Assembly (NCBI GenBank): GCA_022722495.1
Contig: JAIJLI010000068.1
Coordinates: 1 to 8,261 of the forward strand
Direction of reading: 5' to 3'
DNA length: 8,261 bases
DNA from: Dialister sp.
Lineage (GTDB): Bacteria; Bacillota; Negativicutes; Veillonellales; Dialisteraceae
Under the pieces are notes generated by a model. That model ran no database searches. It was not told the DNA's origin and saw nothing but the letters and a program-made list of their open reading frames with translations. Of this stretch, positions 1-5,326 are shown in pieces (within the stretch, counting starts at the first letter, position 1; each line of letters starts with the position of its first letter). The translations under genes and the position numbers were made by a program.

Positions 1-722
1 ACAGGAGCTTTACCTTCGCCGCCGCCATGCGGATGGTCATTCGGGTTCATGACAACGCCGCGGTTAGCCGGACGAACGCCAAGCCAGCGGTTTCTGCCTG
101 CTTTGCCGAGGGTAATGTTTTCGTGATCTTCGTTGCCGATAGCACCGATGGTAGCACGGCAGCGAATGTGAACTTTTCTAAGTTCGCCAGACGGCAGACG
201 GAGAAGTGCATAGTCGCCTTCCTTAGCCATCAGCTGAGCGCTTGCGCCGGCAGAACGGACCATCTGGCCGCCTTTGCCGATCTTCAGTTCTACGTTGTGA
301 ACAATGGTACCAAGAGGAATGTTGGTGAATGGGAGGCAGTTGCCGACTTTAATATCGGATTCCGGACCGCTGGTGACTACGTCGCCGACCTTCAGACCTT
401 TCGGAGCGAGGATGTAGCGTTTTTCACCATCTGCATACTGCAGCAGCGCGATGCGGCAGGTACGGTTTGGATCGTATTCAATGGTTGCGACTTTAGCCGG
501 AACGCCATCTTTATTTCTCTTGAAATCGATGATTCTGTACTGACGTTTATGTCCGCCGCCCTGGTGACGAACGGTGGTCTTACCGGAGCCATTACGACCG
601 CCATGATTGTGAACAGGAGCCAGAAGGGATTTTTCTGGGGTATCTGTTGTAATTTCCTCAAAGGTGGAAACGGTCATCTGACGGCGTCCGGGAGTGTACG
701 GTTTAAATGATTTGTATGCCAT
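1..722 (-). CDS. rplB: 50S ribosomal protein L2 (3' end cut by window edge)
   Basis: L2 is a primary 23S rRNA binding protein of the large subunit, needed for subunit association and close to the peptidyl transferase centre. Reading the minus strand from ATG at 722 gives [17 protein letters not shown] and continues through well-conserved L2 segments, including [20 protein letters not shown] near residues 39-58. The last visible part contains [16 protein letters not shown], the conserved region that holds the functionally important histidine (His229 in E. coli numbering). About 240 of the usual ~275 residues are present; the C-terminal tail lies beyond position 1. The start is supported by a GGAGG site a few bases upstream that directly follows the rplW stop. 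It is the fifth gene of the S10 operon and is co-transcribed with rplW, as in most bacteria. No frameshift is visible. Confidence 0.97.
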   Translation of the reverse strand, partial: MAYKSFKPYTPGRRQMTVSTFEEITTDTPEKSLLAPVHNHGGRNGSGKTTVRHQGGGHKRQYRIIDFKRNKDGVPAKVATIEYDPNRTCRIALLQYADGEKRYILAPKGLKVGDVVTSGPESDIKVGNCLPFTNIPLGTIVHNVELKIGKGGQMVRSAGASAQLMAKEGDYALLRLPSGELRKVHIRCRATIGAIGNEDHENITLGKAGRNRWLGVRPANRGVVMNPNDHPHGGGEGKAP

Positions 723-737
723 TTATATTACTCCTCC

Positions 738-1019
738 TTACGCTTCGAAGAGCTCAATTGTTTCGCCCGGTTTGAGGGTAACAATTGCTTTCTTCCAATC
801 ACTGCGACGACCCTGGGTGCGGCCCAGACGTTTCATCTTGCCTTCATAACGCATGGTGTTCACAGCCTGAACTTTAACTTTGAAGATCTGTTCTACAGCC
901 TGGCGGATCTCCACCTTGGTAGCAGCGAGCGGTACACGGAATGTGTACTTGCGTTCTTCCATGAGAGCTGTAGTTTTTTCGGTAACGAGCGGTTTAATGA
1001 GGATGTCACGTGCGTCCAT
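738..1019 (-). CDS. rplW: 50S ribosomal protein L23
   Basis: L23 lies at the exit of the peptide tunnel and is the docking site for trigger factor and the signal recognition particle. The 93-residue product is slightly shorter than E. coli L23 (100). It shows the family pattern: the N-terminal segment ILIKPLVTEKTTALME (residues 6-21), where the conserved Glu of the VTEK stretch corresponds to the chaperone-contacting region, and the C-terminal GRRSDWKKAIVTLKPGE (about 70-86). The start codon overlaps the rplD stop in a TAATG arrangement (shared base 1019), which suggests translational coupling. A GAGGAGG site lies within the last codons of rplD. The stop codon reads TAAGGAGG, so it runs into the ribosome binding site of rplB. 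Confidence 0.97.
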   Translation of the reverse strand: MDARDILIKPLVTEKTTALMEERKYTFRVPLAATKVEIRQAVEQIFKVKVQAVNTMRYEGKMKRLGRTQGRRSDWKKAIVTLKPGETIELFEA

Positions 1020-1645
1020 TATGCGAGTACCTCCTCAATTTTCTTAACAGCTTCCTGAGTCAGGAAAAGTTTGCCGGTGTTTACGATATCGTAGATGTTG
1101 AGTCCGTTCGGTGCGTAAGCTTTGACCCCCGGAATGTTTCTAGCGGACAGAACGGTGTTCTGGCAAAGAGCGCCGCCGTCAACGATGACAGCTTTGCCTT
1201 CTGCCTGGAAAGCAGCCAGCATTTTGACTACTTCTTTGGTCTTCGGTGCTTCGAAGTTCACTGCGTCGAGAACGACGAGTTCGTTAGCACGGAGTTTTTC
1301 AGACAGTGCAGATCTTACAGCCAGCTGACGTGCCTTTCTCGGCATATCTTTGGCATGGCTTCTCGGGGTCGGTCCGAATACGGTACCACCGCCGACCCAC
1401 AGTGGGGAGCGGATGGATCCGACTCTGGCACGGCCGGTGCCCTTCTGTTTCCATGGCTTCTTGCCGCCGCCGCGTACAAGGCCTCTGGTTTTGGTGGCAT
1501 GTGTGCCGAGGCGTTCATTGGCCATCTGGCGCACCACTGCCTGATGAATAACAGCTTCGTTGTAGTCTACACCAAAGACGCTGTCATTCAGCTCTATTTC
1601 ACCGGCAGCTTCGCCGGCTACATTATACAGCTTTACTTTCGGCAT
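1019..1645 (-). CDS. rplD: 50S ribosomal protein L4
   Basis: L4 binds 23S rRNA domain I early in assembly, and its long loop lines the narrow part of the exit tunnel. In E. coli it also represses its own S10 operon by binding the mRNA leader; whether it does so here is unknown. The 208-residue product has normal length. The tunnel loop is clear at residues 59-87: GGGKKPWKQKGTGRARVG, then SIRSPLWVGGG. This is the region where macrolide-resistance changes are known in other bacteria; the residues here look ordinary. The globular part follows, with NIYDIVNTGKLFLT near residues 183-196. The ATG at 1645 has a GGGAGG site just upstream. A 49-bp gap with a small inverted repeat separates it from rplC. 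Confidence 0.97.
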   Translation of the reverse strand: MPKVKLYNVAGEAAGEIELNDSVFGVDYNEAVIHQAVVRQMANERLGTHATKTRGLVRGGGKKPWKQKGTGRARVGSIRSPLWVGGGTVFGPTPRSHAKDMPRKARQLAVRSALSEKLRANELVVLDAVNFEAPKTKEVVKMLAAFQAEGKAVIVDGGALCQNTVLSARNIPGVKAYAPNGLNIYDIVNTGKLFLTQEAVKKIEEVLA

Positions 1646-1666
1646 TGAGATGTTCCTCCCTAATCA

Positions 1667-1685
1667 GAACAATTTTCTGTTGTTC
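1667..1685 (-). other. small inverted repeat in the rplC-rplD gap
   Basis: The 49-bp spacer between the rplC stop and rplD contains a perfect 6-bp inverted repeat, GAACAA and TTGTTC, around a 7-nt loop (extendable by one G-U pair in the mRNA). It sits a few bases upstream of the rplD ribosome binding site. There is no following U-run, so it is not a terminator. It could be an RNA processing or translation-tuning hairpin, or chance in an A+T-rich gap. A role is inferred only. Confidence 0.3.
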
Positions 1686-1694
1686 CAGACAATA

Positions 1695-2336
1695 TTATTT
1701 TACAGGCTTTACGGTTTCCTGTACCATGACGAGGCTTCCCTTAGCACCTGGGATCCCGCCTTTGACAAGCATAAGATTACGGGCAGTATCAACTCTTACT
1801 ACCTGAAGATGCTGTACAGTCACACGCACGCCGCCGAGCTGACCAGGCATCTTCTTGCCTTTGAATACTTTTCCGCCGCCGCCGGACATACGAGCACCGA
1901 GGGATGCTGTCTGACGATGGTTCTTGGAGCCGTGGGATTCAGGTCCACGCTGGTGGTTATGACGTTTGATCGTGCCGGCGAAACCTTTGCCGCGGCTGGT
2001 GCCAATAACGTCGATAATCTCGCCTTCTGCGAAGATATCAGCAGCCAGAGTTTGGCCTACTGTGTAAGACGGCTTTTCAGCGAGTCTATATTCACGCAGA
2101 TATTTAACTGGGTCGATACCAGCTTTTTCAAACTGACCCTTTACAGGTTTTGTCAAATGTTTTTCTTTGACAGCGCCGTAGCCGAGCTGTACTGCGTTGT
2201 ATCCGTCGGATTCAACAGTTTTAACAGCTGCTACCACGTTTGGCAGAACTTCAATAACGCTTACCGGAATCAGGTCGCCGTTTTCAGCGAACACCTGAGA
2301 CATTCCTAATTTTGTTCCCAAAATAGCCTTAGACAT
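1695..2336 (-). CDS. rplC: 50S ribosomal protein L3
   Basis: L3 is one of the two proteins that initiate assembly of the large subunit; an extended loop reaches the peptidyl transferase centre. The 213-residue product begins MSKAILGTKLGMSQVF, the standard L3 N-terminus. The central signature GTSRGKGFAGTIKRHNHQRG (residues 112-131) is followed by SHGSKNHRQTASLGARMSG and KVFKGKKMPGQLGG (156-169). The tip of the loop carries four glycines in a row (152-155), more glycine-rich than the E. coli equivalent. The start at 2336 is supported by AAGGAGGTG directly upstream, and the rpsJ stop codon is part of that same sequence (TAAGGAGG). It lies 12 bp downstream of rpsJ in the same operon. Confidence 0.97.
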   Translation of the reverse strand: MSKAILGTKLGMSQVFAENGDLIPVSVIEVLPNVVAAVKTVESDGYNAVQLGYGAVKEKHLTKPVKGQFEKAGIDPVKYLREYRLAEKPSYTVGQTLAADIFAEGEIIDVIGTSRGKGFAGTIKRHNHQRGPESHGSKNHRQTASLGARMSGGGGKVFKGKKMPGQLGGVRVTVQHLQVVRVDTARNLMLVKGGIPGAKGSLVMVQETVKPVK

Positions 2337-2348
2337 CTTTGCACCTCC

Positions 2349-2660
2349 TTACAGTTTAATTTCAATGCTGACGCCAGCTGGGAGTTCCAGTCTCATCAGC
2401 GCATCCGCGGTCTTCTTGGATGGATCGAGGATGTCAATGAGTCTCTTGTGAATACGCATTTCGAACTGTTCACGGCTGTCTTTGTTGACATGTGGAGAAC
2501 GAAGAATGGTGTACACGTTCCGTTCAGTCGGGAGCGGAATCGGACCGGAGACTCTGGAGCCTGTTCTTTTTGCAGTCTCCGCGATCTTCGCTGCGCTCTG
2601 ATCAACTGCTTTGTGATCATAGCCTTTCAGACGAATTCTGATTTTTTCCTGTTTCGACAT
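2349..2660 (-). CDS. rpsJ: 30S ribosomal protein S10 (NusE)
   Basis: S10 is a small-subunit head protein and, as NusE, part of the transcription antitermination complex that links transcription to translation. The 103-residue product has typical length. Recognisable segments are [17 protein letters not shown] near the start (residues 7-23), [19 protein letters not shown] (33-51) and [20 protein letters not shown] (54-73), the family signature. The ATG at 2660 is preceded by AGGAGGT at 2674-2668. It is the first gene of the operon; a promoter and structured leader lie upstream. In many Firmicutes a tuf gene precedes rpsJ, but here the next gene upstream is the divergent ABC importer. Confidence 0.97.
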   Translation of the reverse strand: MSKQEKIRIRLKGYDHKAVDQSAAKIAETAKRTGSRVSGPIPLPTERNVYTILRSPHVNKDSREQFEMRIHKRLIDILDPSKKTADALMRLELPAGVSIEIKL

Positions 2661-2800
2661 TAGATAAACCTCCTACGTTCATTTCATGAATGAACTGCTC
2701 CGTGGAAATTCCCCTGCTCAGCAGGCCACCTTCCACTTCATAGTTTGTTCTGAACACTCTTTTGCCTTGCGCCCTCGCACAAAGGTACCAGACGTTCAGC
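2661..2800 (-). promoter_or_regulatory. structured 5' leader of the S10 operon mRNA (candidate autoregulatory leader)
   Basis: Between the predicted transcription start (about 2800) and the rpsJ start lie ~140 nt with several complementary segments on the minus strand. An outer helix pairs CTGAAC (2799-2794) with GTTCAG (2755-2750). It encloses an 8-bp stem with one bulged U, formed by CCTTTGTGC (2785-2777) and GCGCAAGG (2772-2765) around a GAGG loop. A second element pairs GTGGAA (2736-2731) with TTCCAC (2707-2702), enclosing CCTGC/GCAGG with a TGA loop (2725-2713). A third pairs GTTCATT with AATGAAC (2695-2677) and ends two bases before the Shine-Dalgarno sequence. Control of S10 operons through a leader by L4 is established in gamma-proteobacteria. 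That this leader binds a ribosomal protein is inference, and pairing was found by eye, not by folding. Confidence 0.5.
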
Positions 2801-2806
2801 TTTTCT

Positions 2807-2835
2807 ATAATACTATTTTTCAGCATCGAAATCAA
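2807..2835 (-). promoter_or_regulatory. sigma-A type promoter of the S10 operon
   Basis: On the minus strand a -35 box TTGATT (2835-2830) and a -10 box TATTAT (2812-2807) are separated by exactly 17 bp. The sequence upstream is A+T-rich, which could act as an UP element. Initiation would fall near 2800, giving a leader of about 140 nt. It matches the vegetative consensus well (4 of 6 at -35, 5 of 6 at -10) and is correctly placed for rpsJ. No experimental support is available from sequence alone. Confidence 0.65.
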
Positions 2836-3132
2836 GCATTTTATTTAAAATTTATTTTTTCCGATTTACGTTGAAATTATTCGGTATTTACTGACTTTTC
2901 TGTAGTTTATTTTCTTTATTTTCACATGGCCACGCCGCCGTGCGTGTACTCTAATTTCTAAAACTTTCATAAATTCGTAAAGCCACCATGTAGTATGCCC
3001 CCTTTCAGCCAAAAAAAATGCGACGCGGGCACAAATTTCCATCCGATCACCATCTACTTTTTACACGGGTATTACACCGGCCACATACTGTCTTGACGCG
3101 TTCCTCATAAACTATATGAAAGGAGGTCTTAT
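2836..3132. other. divergent intergenic spacer, no gene seen
   Basis: This spacer between the S10 promoter and the importer operon is A+T-rich with a G+C-rich island near 2928-2946 (around CACGCCGCCGTG) and an A8 run at 3011-3018. No convincing open reading frame, tRNA or Fur-box-like palindrome was recognised. It must contain the importer promoter. The last 12 bases hold the strong Shine-Dalgarno sequence AAAGGAGGT of the ATPase gene. Confidence 0.6.
3060..3089 (+). promoter_or_regulatory. candidate promoter of the ABC importer operon
   Basis: TTTACA (3060-3065, 5 of 6 matches to the -35 consensus) and CATACT (3084-3089, 4 of 6 matches to the -10 consensus) are spaced by 18 bp. They would start transcription near 3096, leaving a leader of about 37 nt before the ATPase start at 3133. 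The match is only moderate. A stronger-looking TTGACG at 3093 was set aside because its transcript would begin inside the ribosome binding site. Confidence 0.3.
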
Positions 3133-4086
3133 ATGGACATATGTTTATCTCACATTTCAAAAGCCTTTCAGGGAAAACCCGTCATCAAAGACTTCTCACT
3201 CACGATCGAGAGCGGCAGCTTCACGACATTGCTCGGTCCTTCCGGCTGCGGGAAGACGACTCTTCTCCGCATGATCGCTGGACTCGATGTCCCCGATGAG
3301 GGAGAGATCTTTCTGGGGAAGACCTGCGTGTACTCCCGTGAGAAAGGCATCTTCGTTCCACCGGAGAAGAGGGGCCTGGGTTTTGTCTTTCAGGACTTTG
3401 CCCTGTGGCCTCACATGACTGTCTTTGAAAACGTGGCTTTCGGCCTTCGGACGACGGGGCGGACAGCGCACCTTGATGAAATCGTCAATCAGGCGCTCGC
3501 ACAGGTGGAACTCTCTGATTTCAAGGAACGCTATCCCCATGAGCTTTCGGGCGGACAGCAGCAGCGCGTATCCTTTGCCCGCGCCCTTGCCTACGGCAAG
3601 GACTGCATTCTCTTTGATGAGCCTCTTTCTGCGCTTGATGCGAAGCTCAGAGAGGAAATGAGAAGCGAAATCCGCGATCTCGTTACACGCCTCCATGTGA
3701 CCGCTGTCTTTGTCACCCACGATCAGATCGAAGCGATGTCCATGAGCGATCGCATCGCGGTCCTCTCCCGTGGCATCATCGAGCAGTATGACACGCCTGA
3801 AATTATCTACAGCCATCCGGCATCGCCATTCACCGCCCGCTTTGTCGGCACAGCAAACTGGCTGGATGCGCATCATCTTTTCCGCCCGGAAAAGGGACAT
3901 TTGGAAAGCCGGGAAAAGGATGTCTTTTATGAAGCGAATGTGGTATCCAGCCAGTTTCAGGGACAGAATTATCAAATCCGCCTTACACGGAAGGGCCAAA
4001 CGTGGACTCTCCCCGCCGAAAGAGCCATGCCCCAGGGAAGTCCCGTGCGCATCTGCGTCTCACCTGACGATATCATCGAAGTATAA
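3133..4086 (+). CDS. ABC importer ATP-binding protein, ferric-iron/spermidine-type (FbpC/PotA-like)
   Basis: This is the cytoplasmic ATPase that powers the importer encoded by the next two genes. All nucleotide-binding motifs are intact in the 317 residues: Walker A GPSGCGKTT (35-43), Q-loop Gln87 in VFQDFALWPHMTV, signature LSGGQQQR (138-145), Walker B CILFDEP (158-164) with catalytic Glu163, D-loop SALDAKLR (166-173) and switch His196 in FVTHDQIEA. The segment AFVxT-like FTARFVGTANWLDA (233-246) leads into a C-terminal TOBE-type regulatory domain to residue ~315, typical of the CUT1/iron/spermidine branch. The domain may be slightly shorter than in PotA. The start is fixed by AAAGGAGGT five bases upstream. 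It is first in the operon, 89 bp before the lipoprotein gene. The substrate is inferred from neighbours: most likely ferric iron, with polyamine, phosphonate or sugar-phosphate uptake as alternatives. Confidence 0.92.
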   Translation: MDICLSHISKAFQGKPVIKDFSLTIESGSFTTLLGPSGCGKTTLLRMIAGLDVPDEGEIFLGKTCVYSREKGIFVPPEKRGLGFVFQDFALWPHMTVFENVAFGLRTTGRTAHLDEIVNQALAQVELSDFKERYPHELSGGQQQRVSFARALAYGKDCILFDEPLSALDAKLREEMRSEIRDLVTRLHVTAVFVTHDQIEAMSMSDRIAVLSRGIIEQYDTPEIIYSHPASPFTARFVGTANWLDAHHLFRPEKGHLESREKDVFYEANVVSSQFQGQNYQIRLTRKGQTWTLPAERAMPQGSPVRICVSPDDIIEV

Positions 4087-4175
4087 GGGAAATCCTTGGA
4101 AACGCTGATTCGATCTCAGAGTCATTGGTCATCATAATTAACGGTATAAATTAAATGAAATGAAGGAGCCTTATT

Positions 4176-5189
4176 ATGAAGAAAAACACAAAAAAGCTCA
4201 TGGCAGCCGGCCTCTTATGTGCCATAGCCCTCACCCTCACCGCCTGCGGCACGAAGACAGACGAACCGAAAGCGGCCAACGCGGCGACTCCCGCCTCAGG
4301 CAAAGTAACCGTCTACATGCCATCCCCGGCCGGTCTTTCAAACAAGATTGCCAAGGGGTTCGAGAAGAAGACAGGGATCAAGGTCGAGCAGTTCCAAGGT
4401 ACAACGGGTGAGATCCTGGCTCGACTCGAAGCAGAAAAATCCAATCCGGCCGCCGATGTTGTCATTCTCGCCTCCTGGTCCGATGGTCTTTCCATGAAAC
4501 AGAAGGGCGAGCTCGCTGCTTACCAGCCGAAAAATGCTGACAAGCTCGCCAAGGATTTCAAGGATAACGATAACCAGCTCATCGGCTACAGCGCCTCCGC
4601 TGTCGGTGTGATCTACAATAAGAACGTCATTCCTTCCCTGTCTGCGGACTGGAAGGACCTGGCTGACCCGCAGTATCAAGGCAAGCTTGCCATTCCGGAT
4701 CCGGAAAAATCTGGTGCCTGCAAAGACTTCCTCGCTGGTTATGTTACCAAGTACGGCTGGGATGCCCTGGAAGGCATGGCTAAGAACGGTATGAAGGTCC
4801 CCGGTGCCAATAAAGCAGCTCTCGAAGCCGTCACTACCGGCGAAGTCGGCATACTCGTCGCCGGCGTCGACTATAATGCATACGCCTCCATCAAAAAAGG
4901 CGAACCGCTTGCCATCTACTATCCGAAGAGCGGCACCATCGTGAATCCACGTCCGGCCATGATCATGAAGAATGCACCGGATAAGGAAAATGCACAGAAA
5001 TTCATGGACTACCTCCTCTCTGATGAAGTCCAGCAGATGGTCGCTGACGCCTGCCTTCTTCCGGGCAGAAGTGATATGAAAGCCAAAAATACCCAGCTCT
5101 CGGACATCCCGCAGATCCCGGCCGACTGGAACAAGATGATGTCCATTGCCTCTGAAACCGCCGCTAAGCTCAATGCGCTCTGCAAGTAG
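4176..5189 (+). CDS. ABC importer substrate-binding lipoprotein, family 1 / ferric-binding (FbpA/AfuA-like)
   Basis: This is the receptor that captures the substrate in the periplasm and delivers it to the permease. Residues 1-24 form a lipoprotein signal: KK-rich n-region, hydrophobic core and lipobox LTAC with the lipidated Cys24. A short Ala/Thr/Pro-rich linker follows to about 42. The mature part starts KVTVYMPSPAGLSNKIAKGF (43-62) and continues with FEKKTGIKV (62-70), GTTGEILARLEAEKSNPAADV (75-95), GVIYNKN (144-150) and PKSGTIVNPRPAMIMKN (250-266), a pattern typical of Fbp-like two-lobed binding proteins. Total length, 337, is normal. In the region where ferric-binding proteins usually place paired tyrosines, this protein has VDYNAY with Tyr233 and Tyr237 separated, so iron is not certain. 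A GAAGGAG site seven bases before ATG supports the start. A+T-rich sequence upstream (TATAAA at 4145) might carry a second promoter, but no good -35 box was found. Confidence 0.9.
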   Translation: MKKNTKKLMAAGLLCAIALTLTACGTKTDEPKAANAATPASGKVTVYMPSPAGLSNKIAKGFEKKTGIKVEQFQGTTGEILARLEAEKSNPAADVVILASWSDGLSMKQKGELAAYQPKNADKLAKDFKDNDNQLIGYSASAVGVIYNKNVIPSLSADWKDLADPQYQGKLAIPDPEKSGACKDFLAGYVTKYGWDALEGMAKNGMKVPGANKAALEAVTTGEVGILVAGVDYNAYASIKKGEPLAIYYPKSGTIVNPRPAMIMKNAPDKENAQKFMDYLLSDEVQQMVADACLLPGRSDMKAKNTQLSDIPQIPADWNKMMSIASETAAKLNALCK

Positions 5190-5216
5190 TGGTGGCTGGT
5201 GACTAGGGACTGGTGA
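5189..5216 (+). repeat. degenerate 7-bp tandem repeat between lipoprotein and permease genes
   Basis: Starting seven bases after the lipoprotein stop, the heptamer CTGGTGA occurs twice (5196-5202 and 5210-5216) on either side of a variant CTAGGGA (5203-5209), in perfect 7-bp register. A weaker related unit, GTGGTGG, precedes them (5189-5195). The next bases begin CT again and then diverge. The tract is non-coding. A similar heptamer tract lies after the permease gene (7003-7030). Confidence 0.6.
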
Positions 5217-5326
5217 CTTCCATGCCACTCTCGGACATCGCCCTATGTATACTCCACGGCGCTTCTGTTTTTTTTCGCTGCGGCCCATTCCTCATTTTCC
5301 CACTGCCCCCATATAAAGGACCCGAT

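Noticed and set aside
27..710. Plus-strand frame (227 codons) opposite rplB
   Set aside because: The minus strand encodes L2 with its conserved motifs throughout; similar plus-strand frames opposite rplD and rplC were dropped for the same reason.
2617..2835. Minus-strand open frame of 72 codons from a TTG at 2835 through the rpsJ leader into rpsJ
   Set aside because: It begins exactly at the -35 box of the S10 promoter, has no ribosome binding site, and overlaps the leader and the rpsJ start out of frame.
3093..3120. TTGACG followed by TATGAA as promoter of the importer operon
   Set aside because: With 16-bp spacing, transcription would begin about 3127, inside the ribosome binding site, leaving no usable leader.
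3196..3999. Minus-strand frame (267 codons) opposite the ATPase gene
   Set aside because: The plus strand encodes a complete ABC ATPase; the opposite frame has no family resemblance and reflects codon bias.
4087..4175. Possible Fur-type operator or second promoter in the A+T-rich ATPase-lipoprotein gap
   Set aside because: TATAAA at 4145 lacks a matching -35 box, and the A+T-rich stretch does not form the repeated GATAAT-type palindrome expected of a Fur box.
5097..5239. 12-nt direct repeat CTCTCGGACATC at 5097-5108 and 5228-5239
   Set aside because: A window of this length is expected to contain about two such 12-nt matches by chance, and no other signs of duplication or insertion flank them.
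4338..5288. Long minus-strand frame (316 codons) opposite the lipoprotein gene
   Set aside because: It mirrors a real gene with clear lipobox and family motifs; its translation shows no recognisable domain and no proper start context.
5213..5326. GTG start that would extend the permease by 38 residues
   Set aside because: It lies within the heptamer repeat without a Shine-Dalgarno sequence; the ATG at 5327 has AAAGGA at proper distance and puts the first membrane helix at the N-terminus.
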